Source: an uncultured Christensenella sp. (GTDB lineage: Bacteria; Bacillota; Clostridia; Christensenellales; Borkfalkiaceae). From it: DNA of 64,000 nt. The notes under the pieces are model-generated. The model saw only the letters and a list, made by a program, of their open reading frames with translations. It searched no databases and had not been told where the DNA came from. The position numbers were made by a program, and so were the translations under genes. Positions 22,201 through 29,107 of this stretch are shown one piece after another (within the stretch, counting starts at the first letter, position 1; each line of letters starts with the position of its first letter). The stretch lies in NCBI GenBank assembly GCA_910578195.1, contig CAJTOY010000003.1, positions 124,001 to 188,000 on the forward strand, in the 5' to 3' direction.

Positions 22201-22750
22201 TGCGGAAGAGAATACGACAGTTTCGCTCGCTTCTCAAAAACCCGCAAACGATGTTGTTGACGGAAAGTATTTCTCCGGCTGGTGTCAGGACGAAGAGTTG
22301 ACTACGCCCGTTACTTCTTTCACCATAACCGGCAATACGACCGTTTATGCAAAATGGGTCGGAGCGGCGGAATACACTGTGGATACAAGCGGTGAATACG
22401 GCTTTAATCACAACGCCGATAAAGAATATTACGTCAGCACTAATCAAGGCGCCGCCAACACGGAATCGAAAATGACTTTGACCGTAACCGCAGACGGTAT
22501 GCTTAAATTCAGCTATCAGTCCTCGGGCGAGTCAAATTACGATTACTTGTATATTAAGGTCAACGGCACGGAAAAAGCTTCGGCAAAGGGTAAAGACAAT
22601 ACCTCCGGAATGTCTGTCGGTAGCGAACCCAAAGCAGATAAGTGGGAAGAGTTCTCAATTGCCGTTAAAGAAGGCGATATAATTGAAATCATTTACAAAA
22701 AAGACGGCAGCGGCGACAGAGGCGCCGATACCGGTTGGGTAAAACTATAA
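16226..22750 (+). CDS. Giant lipoprotein with four composite modules and InlB-type (GWY) repeats
   Basis: A 2174-residue exported protein, last in the operon. The signal peptide ends at TAAAC (Cys about 26). Residues about 28-340 are about five short repeats with the pattern 'HxFxGAEWTITxxPTLENGGKAERxC', each with one conserved Cys. Then come four composite modules of about 400-440 residues starting near 344, 790, 1232 and 1636: a beta-rich domain ending in one or two InlB B-type repeats (Flg_new; 'GWYTDAAC...VTLYAKW'). Eight GWY/GWC repeats are visible. Residues about 2050-2174 form a separate beta-sandwich-like domain that may bind carbohydrate (inference). The start has AAAGGAG nearby. Base composition is slightly more AT-rich than in the upstream genes. 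It is likely a surface adhesin or binding protein. Confidence 0.88.
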   Translation: MKKGKLWALAALCASVVLSAGTAAACNKHTHNYGDWTFSTAPTEDADGTAKRDCIDGDHTEEVPVAKLTDETVWTLSTDPATHDKDGKKTYTSEYGTVEVTIPKGNHTFEGAEWTITQAPTLENGGKAERNCTANDDGKESKDIPALTDGIWTAEVKTAATHTSEGLTVYTSVYGSVNYTTPKLTAHEYGAWVITEKPTLENGGKAERECIAKDHTEENPLPALTDTNFWAYEVITPASHTAIGKAQYVSECGNVEVEIPVGEHTFDGAEWTITQKPDLKTGGKAERKCTANDGGVEAVDIPALTDGTVWTRDEASYIAPTDDKPGRATYNSVYGSITVDLPRLKEPYYNKTYYNFAFGNKAGDKNKALSTQVSWDTANVAIDGEGNGVGTAYPYMGDVSIVTKDFVTNELEITIDGLKYKAYADTATGVIVVIDSSYIFVLTPFTRDVLTDKYDEETDTTTQVLKTHSVSDAKASAWTYINNNGVEATALAITYNYAEGKTLNIFIDADGAVHFGVTFTDMEGNAVPAENCFNNQFVYVKSGEDVIRAFGHDGEKMHELDGLEGVYTDADGNNLYVTGYGVAAMGKADSEPSHLGKYEIVDGKLHATLFDSVYNMEEFYIITLDGTSFTAEKPTVIVTLNYGEFGVDGVLDWNVNMNVPFVLPVPASKDPTKVFVGWYTDAACEHPVELTDGKYIPVDAVTLYAKWGTKVVIYYVLEENGEQVSIDCSEGDVIIDRLDAISFVRLDIENNRYFAGWYYNDGTDLVPLPTNAQLDEENNGLIVYAKWEAIPAYYGEYEGKQMLSAGTLNAATLDIDEKGNLTGFISPNGNEIKIEGKVKNYNKETQILVWNPKSDEGKDYVMWFDAESGLLAIPNELHLTEMPNFPFVLSKNGAIGLNQSFAFNNGAGGETAKTKLVEYENGKLALLYTDKIYNDVSIYNAFGDALTFDTVMASKTLVVKNSSGEAVAAFGAEKDAFNQGGSLSALDAYYGTFDVSGETLKLDGLGNIKWANDKSGTYTFVSSEGDFNTFDVYEVKKTVTIVTEKVENEDGYFEEVEKEVVTYETVAYYLLKLAKTDGATSTFEKPEVTISFDKTTDSNTDANIPAVEAIVVNKNIATTLPAPASTEASIFWGWYTDPKHTNAVTLEDYIPTASVTLYAWWRGKVTVTLDYNYDGAEDGKVEVLPGSVAEVIKLKREGYRFDGWYTDAACTEGNEWDSTKGVEENITIYAKWATPYVYSQQYNVLYISGNDADGSTSFDQRGLITFDEDGFAPKGEYPFSRTDSQISDYDEEAGTLVITSELSYGEANKRHKTFIDNETGLMVVNYNGGDGNFERVFLLVPVSAKSDVVRANFKDSYWNKGATRTISLKVGETVHSVFMHQNHVYFNVSLENSAGEAITADAAYRAETLYVKAADGSAIAKFGYDGTVMNQLDGYEDITYTGGNGDLTVNGVSKVVLDGVEGTYTINKDADYTADAYIGGSYYELTLDKANYAYTLVKRMVGVTYVTEYDSANAVSGEFNKNIAFNLPVLTDETHVFRGWYIDDEAQLLNGEYIPTDNVTLTAKWDIKVTLTVVYGNGLENAILEYGAGDTTAPVEPAFTNGKAFNGWYLDSEFNTPYTPDAITEDTTIYCNWIDAVAMSGSYYGFNLFGAGSKDISATTASSTKLLISPEGTVTGSKSGNVSRDPDYNSETGIFYIVNGSSTYYCVYDAAVGAIGVAYGSNATSFNEDMYLLFNKFIKSGANSATLGAGGNLTGGKLVTITFADDTTVNLFVTSKQIYSGVTWTATNSSGEVTEYTAKDAGNASTIIVRDAEGNVIISRGKDGSTWKDFDEYKGAYTGDLGEMTVNGLGTVTLAGVAEAGKYTIAADGAGYTADVHVNGCYYQVTLDKANGSYTYVKPEAVITFDLSGKGENFTRNQNLTINLDLRGDEISEPVAEGFIFKGWYEGEGGTGSRVWDIKPQTTDPITVYAKWAAAYTVTLVYNDGNADGKLVAEENTTVSLASQKPANDVVDGKYFSGWCQDEELTTPVTSFTITGNTTVYAKWVGAAEYTVDTSGEYGFNHNADKEYYVSTNQGAANTESKMTLTVTADGMLKFSYQSSGESNYDYLYIKVNGTEKASAKGKDNTSGMSVGSEPKADKWEEFSIAVKEGDIIEIIYKKDGSGDRGADTGWVKL

Positions 22751-22770
22751 ACAATTGCAGTAACGTTTCG

Positions 22771-22805
22771 GCGCGGCTTTCCTTATTAGGAAAGCCGCGC
22801 TTTCG
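22771..22805 (+). terminator. Rho-independent terminator of the exported-protein operon
   Basis: A perfect 12-bp stem (GCGCGGCTTTCC with its complement) around a 6-base loop, followed by TTTCG. It lies 20 bases after the 2174-aa gene and closes the operon. Confidence 0.85.
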
Positions 22806-22846
22806 TATTTGTTAAAATACGGCAGAAAATTTCGGCTTTATATCGG

Positions 22847-22875
22847 TTGACAATTGTGATTGAATATATTATTAT
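22847..22875 (+). promoter_or_regulatory. Sigma-A type promoter for the c-di-GMP gene cluster
   Basis: TTGACA (22847-22852), a 17-base spacer and TATTAT (22870-22875). Transcription would start near 22882, giving a leader of about 57 nt before the response-regulator gene. Confidence 0.7.
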
Positions 22876-22938
22876 TAATATATATTATTCTGCTGTAATA
22901 TCGCCCGTAGGGCGGAGGGAAGTTTTAGGTCTGGTCTG

Positions 22939-24990
22939 ATGGGAAGAGCGAAGAAGACTATATTGATTGTTGACGACTCGGAAATGAATCGCGCGTTGCT
23001 TGCGGATATGCTTGAAAACGATTACGATATTCTCGAAGCCGAAAACGGTATGGAGGCAACCACAATTATGCACGAGCACGAGCTCAGCATAAGCCTCGTG
23101 CTTCTTGACATCGTTATGCCCGTCATGGACGGCTTCGAAACCCTCGCGCTTATGAACAAGCGCGGCTGGATTAGGAATTTGCCGGTAATTATGATTTCCG
23201 CCGAAACGGGCTCCGCATTTATGGATAAGGCGTACGGGCTCGGCGCGGTCGACTATATTTCCAGACCCTTCGACGAAAGAACCGTCCGCCACCGCGTTGA
23301 CAGCAACGTAATTCTCGGCGAGAAACAGAGAGACCTTGCCGACCGTCTTACCGCTCAGATTTACGAGAAAGAAAAAGACAACCGTCTTATGATTGAAATT
23401 CTTTCTCACATAGTCGAGTTCAGAAACGGCGAAAGCGGTCTGCACGTTTTACACGTTCACGCAATTACGGAGATGATTTTAAAAACTCTCCGCAAAAAAA
23501 CAGATAAATACAAGCTTACGCAGCAAGATATTTCCTTAATCTGCAACGCTTCGGCGCTGCACGACGTGGGAAAAATTTCAATCCCGTCCGAAATTTTGAA
23601 CAAGCCCGGCAGGTTTACCCCCGAAGAGTTCGAAATTATGAAAACCCACACAATGGAGGGCGCGAAGATGTTGGGGGATATCCCCTTGCGCGCGAACGAG
23701 CCGCTTATCAAGATAGGCTACGAAATTTGTCGCTGGCATCACGAGCGTTACGACGGCAGGGGCTATCCCGACGGTTTGAAGGGCGAACAAATTCCCATTG
23801 CCGCGCAGGTCGTCGCGCTTGCGGACGTCTACGACGCCCTGACCGCGACCCGCGTTTACAAGCCCGCCTACACGCCCGAAAAGGCGTTGCAAATGATTTT
23901 GAACGGCGAGTGCGGCGCGTTCAACCCCCTTCTTTTAGAGTGTCTGAAAGACTGCGCGGGGCTTTTGAAAAAAGAGTTGACAATGATTTCACTCGGCAAC
24001 GCCGCCGAGCGTGAAATTCAGAAAACCGTCGCCGACACGCTTAAAACGGGCGGCGCGGACACGTCGAGCAGGGCGGTACAGCTTCTCGAACACGAGAGAA
24101 TGCGTTCGTCGACGCTTGCAAGCCTTTCGCGCGAAATAATTTTCGAATACAACGCTTTCCCCGAAATTATAAAGCTTTCCGATTGGAGCGCGGGATATCT
24201 GGGTATGCCCGTAAATATCGCCGACCCGAGAAAGCACGAGTTCGGCACGCGCGTTTTCAAGGCGGAGGATTTCGACCATCTTTTAAACAAGCTCAAACGC
24301 ACTACGCCCACGAGCGCGGACATAACCGAAAAATACGCGCTGGACATCAAGGGCACGAAAACCTGGTGCAAAATCGTTGCGAAAGCAATGTGGACGGATA
24401 CCGAACCGCCCGAGTACGAGGGCGCTATCGGAAAGATTATCGATATCAATGACGAGCTCGAAGAAATAGCTGTGCTCGAATTAAAGGCAAACACCGACGC
24501 CAAGACGGGGCTTTTCAACCACGAGGCGGCGAAGGAACAGATAAACGACAAGTTATCTTCGTTGAAAAACGACAGGCAGTACGCCTTACTGTTTTTCGAT
24601 TTGGATAACTTCAAGCAGGCAAACGACAACTACGGTCACTTGTTCGGAGACGAACTGTTGGAGTACGTCGCGGCGACGGTCAAAAAGAATACGCGTACTT
24701 CGGATATTTCCGCGCGTATAGGCGGCGACGAATTCATAATTTTTATGAGTTACAGCGGCGAAATCGAGCCGCAGATTGAGCGTATTTTCAACGCAATCAC
24801 GGGCGTATACAAGACCTTCCCCATAAAAATAAGCATGGGCGTCGCGCTTACAGACGGAACGCCGTCCGATTTCGACACGATGTTCGAAATGGCGGACAAA
24901 GCGGCTTACTCGGTCAAAAACAGCGGAAAGAACTCTTTCTGTTTTTACAGCGACGAACTTAAAAATACGGTAACGGGCAGAAATTCGTAG
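22939..24990 (+). CDS. Response regulator with HD-GYP and GGDEF domains (c-di-GMP turnover)
   Basis: A 683-residue cytoplasmic signalling protein. Residues 1-125 are a receiver domain with D57 (LLDIVMP) as phospho-acceptor; the usual Lys before Pro-Phe is Arg109. Residues about 150-345 are an HD-GYP phosphodiesterase domain with H208-D209 (LHDVGK), HH at 267-268 and GRGYP at 273-277. About 350-500 is a linker with a PAS-like appearance. Residues about 505-665 are a diguanylate cyclase with intact GGDEF (595-599) and an RxxD inhibitory site (586-589) five residues upstream. It could therefore both make and break c-di-GMP. An HPt protein follows 19 bases later and may deliver the phosphate. The ATG is preceded only by a weak AGGT. 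Confidence 0.92.
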   Translation: MGRAKKTILIVDDSEMNRALLADMLENDYDILEAENGMEATTIMHEHELSISLVLLDIVMPVMDGFETLALMNKRGWIRNLPVIMISAETGSAFMDKAYGLGAVDYISRPFDERTVRHRVDSNVILGEKQRDLADRLTAQIYEKEKDNRLMIEILSHIVEFRNGESGLHVLHVHAITEMILKTLRKKTDKYKLTQQDISLICNASALHDVGKISIPSEILNKPGRFTPEEFEIMKTHTMEGAKMLGDIPLRANEPLIKIGYEICRWHHERYDGRGYPDGLKGEQIPIAAQVVALADVYDALTATRVYKPAYTPEKALQMILNGECGAFNPLLLECLKDCAGLLKKELTMISLGNAAEREIQKTVADTLKTGGADTSSRAVQLLEHERMRSSTLASLSREIIFEYNAFPEIIKLSDWSAGYLGMPVNIADPRKHEFGTRVFKAEDFDHLLNKLKRTTPTSADITEKYALDIKGTKTWCKIVAKAMWTDTEPPEYEGAIGKIIDINDELEEIAVLELKANTDAKTGLFNHEAAKEQINDKLSSLKNDRQYALLFFDLDNFKQANDNYGHLFGDELLEYVAATVKKNTRTSDISARIGGDEFIIFMSYSGEIEPQIERIFNAITGVYKTFPIKISMGVALTDGTPSDFDTMFEMADKAAYSVKNSGKNSFCFYSDELKNTVTGRNS

Positions 24991-25009
24991 TTTCCGAAAG
25001 GAGAGTTAA

Positions 25010-25360
25010 ATGACAGTTAAAGAATGTTACGAGGTAATGAAGGGCGACTATGACGACGTTATGTCGCGGCTGAGAAGCGACGACAGAGTCAAAAAGTTTT
25101 TACTTAAAGTGTTGGACGACCCCAGTTTTTCGCAGCTTTGCGACGCAATGGCGGCGAAGAACGCGGACGAAGCTTTCCGCGCGGCGCACACGCTTAAAGG
25201 CGTAAGTAAAAACCTTTCGCTTACGGGGCTTGCGTATTCGACCAGCAACCTTACAGAAGCGCTGCGGGGCAAGACCGAGCTGACCGACGATATCGACCCG
25301 CTTTTCAAAAAAGTCAAAAAGGACTACGCGCTGACAATGGCGTGTATCCAGATGTTATAA
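25010..25360 (+). CDS. HPt (histidine phosphotransfer) domain protein
   Basis: A 116-residue single-domain HPt protein. The phospho-accepting H60 sits in 'AAHTLKGVSKNLS', the classic HPt helix motif, and the rest is predicted helical as expected for a four-helix bundle. It follows the REC-HD-GYP-GGDEF gene by 19 bases with a GAAAGGAG ribosome site, so it is co-transcribed and probably passes phosphate to or from that protein's D57. No histidine kinase lies nearby, so the kinase must be encoded elsewhere. Confidence 0.85.
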   Translation: MTVKECYEVMKGDYDDVMSRLRSDDRVKKFLLKVLDDPSFSQLCDAMAAKNADEAFRAAHTLKGVSKNLSLTGLAYSTSNLTEALRGKTELTDDIDPLFKKVKKDYALTMACIQML

Positions 25361-25404
25361 CTTACTTATCGAATAAATTTTTATAAAACAAAGGAGTAGA
25401 ATAT

Positions 25405-25632
25405 ATGTTACAGAAATCGAAATTAAAGAAGGCAATCAACGCCAGCAGAAAGAAGATTGCGACTTTGGAACAAAAGCGCACTCGTTCGCAAGCGGCGCTT
25501 GTGTATGCGCTTTTAAACCATACGACGCCCAGCGATAGCGATATCGAATACTTTAACCAGTTCACCGTGCAGATTGAGAACGAGCGTAACCATATGCACG
25601 AGCTGATGGCTGAGCTTGATAAACTCGTTTAA
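25405..25632 (+). CDS. Small coiled-coil protein
   Basis: A 75-residue protein, almost entirely charged helix (N-terminal 'KLKKAINASRKKIATLEQKR', C-terminal 'ERNHMHELMAELDKLV') and probably a short antiparallel coiled coil. No membrane segment or known motif. A good AAAGGAG site precedes the ATG. It follows the HPt gene by 44 bases and is probably in the same transcript, before a GC-rich hairpin. Role unknown. Confidence 0.6.
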   Translation: MLQKSKLKKAINASRKKIATLEQKRTRSQAALVYALLNHTTPSDSDIEYFNQFTVQIENERNHMHELMAELDKLV

Positions 25633-25660
25633 TTGTATTAATTTCGTCTGTTTCGGAGAG

Positions 25661-25704
25661 CGGCGGGGAGAGCAAGGTTAAAGGAATGCTCGCCGCCTTT
25701 TCGG
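25661..25704 (+). terminator. Probable terminator after the signalling cluster
   Basis: A GC-rich imperfect hairpin: CGGCGG...GAGCA pairs with TGCTCGCCGCC across a loop of about 12 bases, followed by TTTTC. The stem has a bulge, so confidence is moderate. Confidence 0.5.
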
Positions 25705-25812
25705 CGTTAATTATTTTTAAAAAGCAGGTATAATATCTAAATAATGGGTGCATAAACAAACGTACCCGACGGTTTTACGGTATAATTTTAATTCAGACAA
25801 GGAGGGAAGCAA

Positions 25813-26391
25813 ATGTTAATTGCAGACTGGATTGTAATAATCTTGATTGCGCTGTTTTGCTTGCTCGGTTTAGGGCTCGGCTTCGGAAGAGGTCTCAAAT
25901 TTTTCACAAAAGGTATTTTCGGCGTATTTATCGCCGTTTTCGTCTGTTACTGCGTAGGCGGGCTGATACTTAACATAGGCTTCGTAAACGAGCTTGTTAC
26001 CAACTTACACACGACGTTCGAAAACGGAAACGGGTTCTTCAAGTTCCTTGCGTCTATCCGTTTCGAGATAGTGGTTTACTATGTGTCGCTGTTTATAGTC
26101 GTGCTGTTCATAAGATTTATAATCATAAAGATTATCGTCAGCGTGGTGGAAGTAAACAACGTGTTCATGAAGATAATAAACAGAACGCTCGGCGTGATTT
26201 TCTTCGTTGCGGTGCTCGTGCTTTTAGCGCTTCTCGTATTCCAGATAATTTACGCAATAGGCGGCCCGACGGCGGAAAACTTCCTTACGTATATAAAGGG
26301 CAGCTTCTTCAAGCTCGACTATATTTACGAAAACAATCCTTTCATTATGATTATCAAAATTATAAGATTGGAATTCACTGTTCCGGCATAA
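25813..26391 (+). CDS. CvpA-like membrane protein
   Basis: A 192-residue integral membrane protein. Four hydrophobic segments are visible (about 5-25, 33-55, 85-110, 125-152), with a Gly-rich first helix (LLGLGLGFGRGLKFF) and a conserved-looking 'NRTLG' before the last helix, the usual CvpA/colicin V production-family pattern. The C-terminal 40 residues are outside the membrane. CvpA relatives in Firmicutes act in the cell envelope. The start has an excellent AAGGAGGG site, and two TATAAT boxes lie in the 90 bases upstream. The assignment rests on topology rather than strong motifs. Confidence 0.6.
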   Translation: MLIADWIVIILIALFCLLGLGLGFGRGLKFFTKGIFGVFIAVFVCYCVGGLILNIGFVNELVTNLHTTFENGNGFFKFLASIRFEIVVYYVSLFIVVLFIRFIIIKIIVSVVEVNNVFMKIINRTLGVIFFVAVLVLLALLVFQIIYAIGGPTAENFLTYIKGSFFKLDYIYENNPFIMIIKIIRLEFTVPA

Positions 26392-26397
26392 ATGAAA

Positions 26398-26428
26398 TGC
26401 GGCAGGCAATTTTTAATTGCCTGCCGCA
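26398..26428 (+). terminator. Terminator hairpin after the CvpA-like gene
   Basis: A perfect palindrome TGCGGCAGGCAATT / AATTGCCTGCCGCA with a 3-base loop, 6 bases after the stop. The tail is TATATT rather than a T run. Confidence 0.65.
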
Positions 26429-26441
26429 TATATTATAAACT

Positions 26442-26786
26442 ATGGAATTTACATTTTGCGGACTTAAACAAAAGGAAGTTATAAGCTTAAATGACGGAAA
26501 AAATCTCGGCAGAGTTTGCGACATTACGTTTTCTTTTCCCGAAAACAATTTGCTCGGTCTGACGGTCACGGGCGGAAGAGGCTTCAAATTCACCAGACAA
26601 GAGATTTTTATTCCCATGCGCTCGGTCGTAAAAATCGGCGAGGACGCGGTTTTGGTCAAGCTTGACGACAAAAGCGACAAGCCCGAAAAACCCGACAAGC
26701 GCCCGCCTAAGCACAACTGTTGCCCGCCGCCTTGTCCGCCCTATAACTGCCCGCCCGACCGCCGTTCCTACGACGAGTACGAGTAA
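26442..26786 (+). CDS. YlmC/YmxH family PRC-barrel protein
   Basis: A 114-residue protein. Residues 1-75 match the small PRC-barrel fold of the YlmC/YmxH family: 'LKQKEVISLNDGKNLGRVCDITF', then a glycine turn and 'IFIPMRSVVKIGEDAVLVKL'. Family members are found in spore-forming Firmicutes, often near sporulation genes. Residues 80-114 are a Pro/Cys-rich tail (CCPPPCPPYNCPP) that could bind metal or cross-link. There is no Shine-Dalgarno site; TATTAT lies 5 bases before the ATG, so the mRNA may be leaderless. Not part of an obvious operon. Confidence 0.7.
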   Translation: MEFTFCGLKQKEVISLNDGKNLGRVCDITFSFPENNLLGLTVTGGRGFKFTRQEIFIPMRSVVKIGEDAVLVKLDDKSDKPEKPDKRPPKHNCCPPPCPPYNCPPDRRSYDEYE

Positions 26787-27164
26787 TTAAAATACGTTTT
26801 CGAGTTTCAGCGCGTAGCCGCCGGGCAAATTCTTTGTTATTTCCAGCAACACTTCGAGCTTGCCGAGCGCGAGCTCGAACTCGCCGCAGTAGATAAGCCC
26901 GCACGCCTCGCTCAGCCAGTAGTCGACGTAGGAAATATCGTTGTGCGGCACGAAAATGTGCAGATGGCTTTTCTTTTGCGTCCACATAGACCTTACGGCA
27001 AATCCGTCCTCGCGGTTTGCCGTTTTGTCCTCGACCTTTTTATACAGCGTTTCGACCGCGTCGTGAAATTCCGAAAACTGCTTGCCCATGTAAATATGCA
27101 CGCCTATGAACAGCGCAAGGCAAAGCGCAATCGCCGTAAGCGTATAGACCACAGACTTTACCAT
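26787..27164 (-). CDS. DUF4363 family protein
   Basis: A 125-residue protein with one N-terminal membrane helix (about 5-25) and an extracytoplasmic helical domain. The pattern 'FSEFHDAVETLYKKVEDKTAN' and the Trp/Leu-rich C-terminal half match DUF4363, a family usually encoded directly after DUF421 proteins, as here. Its start overlaps the DUF421 stop by 7 bases. In spore formers this pair is often expressed in the forespore, but nothing in this sequence proves that. Confidence 0.7.
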   Translation of the reverse strand: MVKSVVYTLTAIALCLALFIGVHIYMGKQFSEFHDAVETLYKKVEDKTANREDGFAVRSMWTQKKSHLHIFVPHNDISYVDYWLSEACGLIYCGEFELALGKLEVLLEITKNLPGGYALKLENVF

Positions 27165-27832
27165 TTCCCGTTAATCTCCATTTGCAGAATTTTATATTTC
27201 TCGCCGCGCTTTTGAAAGTAGACCCGCCCGTCGCCGTTCACGGTCATTGCAAGCACTTGTTTCAGCTCGGCGTTCTGTTTCTTTAAAAACTCGTCAAGCT
27301 TGGATTTTTCAATCCCGCACGTTGCGAGATTTTTTTTGTCCGCCGTACCGCCGTCGATCAATAGATAGGAAAGCGAAGAGGAGCCGCGGTCGGGATTTTC
27401 GAGCGCGGAAAAACTGCCGTTCGATTCGTACAGTCCGTAAAAGACGTCGTCGAGCGAGAAATACCCCGCGACGCGCATGCTTTCGATTAAATCGCTCACG
27501 TCGAGGTTGTTTTGTTTCAGCTGGTATTCGTCAATGCCGTCCTTATTTATTACGACCGACGGCTTGCCGCATACGACCGTTTTCATGGGCTTGAACCACA
27601 AATCGAGCAGCCAGACAATCTGGTGCAGAATAAAAATCGCGATAATCGCGACAACGCCGTACAACAGCGGGATAGACGAGTCCGCCATTGGAATACACGC
27701 AAGCTCGGCTATCAACAGGGAAATTACGAACTCGAACGGCTGCATTTCGCCGACCTGACTTTTCCCCATAAGCCTCATTACGATAAGCAGGGTTAAAAAT
27801 ATAATCGCGGTGCGAATAAATATCAAAGCCAT
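27158..27832 (-). CDS. DUF421 (YetF-like) membrane protein
   Basis: A membrane protein of about 224 residues. Three N-terminal membrane helices (MALIFIRTAIIFLTLLIVMRL, then 'FEFVISLLIAELACIPM', then 'YGVVAIIAIFILHQIVWLLDL') are followed by a soluble domain with 'GKPSVVINKDGIDEYQL', the hallmark of DUF421/YetF. I chose the ATG at 27832, where the family normally begins; the frame stays open to a TTG at 27883. Neither start has a clear ribosome site. It is divergent from folC and co-oriented with DUF4363. Confidence 0.8.
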   Translation of the reverse strand: MALIFIRTAIIFLTLLIVMRLMGKSQVGEMQPFEFVISLLIAELACIPMADSSIPLLYGVVAIIAIFILHQIVWLLDLWFKPMKTVVCGKPSVVINKDGIDEYQLKQNNLDVSDLIESMRVAGYFSLDDVFYGLYESNGSFSALENPDRGSSSLSYLLIDGGTADKKNLATCGIEKSKLDEFLKKQNAELKQVLAMTVNGDGRVYFQKRGEKYKILQMEINGKW

Positions 27833-27866
27833 AAAATAAGTTTGTACAAAAATATTTTCAATATTC

Positions 27867-27896
27867 TTGATTAAACGCCGCAAACCATGTTATAAT
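27867..27896 (+). promoter_or_regulatory. Promoter of the folate operon
   Basis: TTGATT (27867-27872), an 18-base spacer, TATAAT (27891-27896). The expected start near 27903 leaves only about 6 nt before the folC ATG at 27909. Confidence 0.7.
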
Positions 27897-27908
27897 GTTT
27901 GCGTTTAT

Positions 27909-29003
27909 ATGGAACATAAAGACTATACCGTAATTCACGCGGGAACGGCGGTCACGCGGGAAATTTTAGACCGCCTCGGCAGTCCCGACAACGCGCTTAA
28001 AATTATCCATATCGCGGGCACGAACGGCAAAGGTTCGACCGCGGAATTTTTTACGCGTATATTGATTGCCGCGGGCAAAAGGGTTGGCACGTTCACCTCG
28101 CCCGCAGTATACGACTTTTACGACCAGTTCAGAATCGACGGCGTGCCGTACGTCGCGGAAAAGTACTTCGAGGAAGCGCACGCTATATCTTCCGATTTGC
28201 AACCGACCGACTTCGAAATTCAGACCGCGGGGATTATAAACGCGTTTTACAAAGAAGGCTGCGAGTGGGCGGTCATTGAGTGCGGTCTGGGCGGGCTCGG
28301 CGACGCGACCAACGCGATTAACAAAAAAGAGCTTGCGGTAATTACTTCGATTTCTCCGGAACACACCGAGTACCTCGGCAACACGATTGAAGAAATTTGC
28401 GCGCAGAAGGCGGGCATAATCAAGGACTGCCCCGCGGTAATAAGCTTTCAGCCGTCGGAAATTGCGGAAAAGTATTTTAAGGCTATCGGCGGAATTTTTG
28501 CGGACGGCAAAGACAATTCGTCGACGGCAATCAAGGGCGCGGAAATTTTAGGTTTGCCCGAAGAAGCTATTGAAAAAGGAATAAAAACCGCCAAGCTTTC
28601 TGGGCGGGTGGAAAAAATTTCGGCGTGCGGCAGACAATATATTTTAGACGGCGCGCACAACCCCGCCGCGTTCGAGCCGCTTATTTCGGCAATAAAAGAT
28701 TTGACCGGCGTAACGGTTATATTCGGGTGCCTTAAAGACAAGGATATAGACGGCATTTTGTCGGCGCTCGGCAAAGCGCATATACAAAAAATTATAGCCG
28801 TGCCTTGCCCCAACCCGCGCACCCGTACGGCGGAAGAAGTTAAAAAGGCGTGTTCGAAGTATTTTTCAAATGTAGAAGCGGAGGAAAGCGTTACGGGCGC
28901 GCTCGACAAAGCGGATACCGAAACCGCGGTTGTGTGCGGTTCGTTTACTCTGTTGAAAGAGGCAAAACAATGGATAGACAGTTTAACAGACAAAAGGCAA
29001 TAA
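27909..29003 (+). CDS. folC: Bifunctional folylpolyglutamate synthase / dihydrofolate synthase
   Basis: A 364-residue Mur-ligase family enzyme that adds glutamate to dihydropteroate and tetrahydrofolate. Visible: the P-loop 'IAGTNGKGST' near residue 35, 'YDQFRIDG', the metal/nucleotide region 'IECGLGGLGDATN', 'SISPEHTEYLGNTIEEICAQKAGI', and the C-terminal ligase signature 'LDGAHNP'. It is shorter than the usual 410-430 residues because the central part is reduced. I prefer the ATG at 27909 because an upstream TTG overlaps the promoter -35 box. It leads folP and folBK in one operon. Confidence 0.92.
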   Translation: MEHKDYTVIHAGTAVTREILDRLGSPDNALKIIHIAGTNGKGSTAEFFTRILIAAGKRVGTFTSPAVYDFYDQFRIDGVPYVAEKYFEEAHAISSDLQPTDFEIQTAGIINAFYKEGCEWAVIECGLGGLGDATNAINKKELAVITSISPEHTEYLGNTIEEICAQKAGIIKDCPAVISFQPSEIAEKYFKAIGGIFADGKDNSSTAIKGAEILGLPEEAIEKGIKTAKLSGRVEKISACGRQYILDGAHNPAAFEPLISAIKDLTGVTVIFGCLKDKDIDGILSALGKAHIQKIIAVPCPNPRTRTAEEVKKACSKYFSNVEAEESVTGALDKADTETAVVCGSFTLLKEAKQWIDSLTDKRQ

Positions 29004-29107
29004 AGGCAATCGAAGATTTGCCCTTACGGTCGCGCAAAGAAAGGCAGAGCCTTTCAAATCACAAAAATCGCAGGCGCAGAATAGACGAGATTTTTGTGAA
29101 TGAGTAA
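28971..29107 (+). CDS. Possible small basic protein between folC and folP
   Basis: An open frame of 45 residues (MDRQFNRQKAIKAIEDLP, then Arg/Lys-rich), starting inside the folC end and ending 8 bases into folP. An AAAGAGG sequence sits 8 bases upstream of the ATG. It fills the otherwise empty 96-base gap, which favours it slightly, but length and composition alone cannot prove it is translated. It may serve only to couple folP translation. Confidence 0.3.

Noticed and set aside
24018..24629. Minus-strand frame of 203 codons within the GGDEF gene
   Set aside because: It is the shadow of a well-conserved domain; Ser-rich composition without motif.
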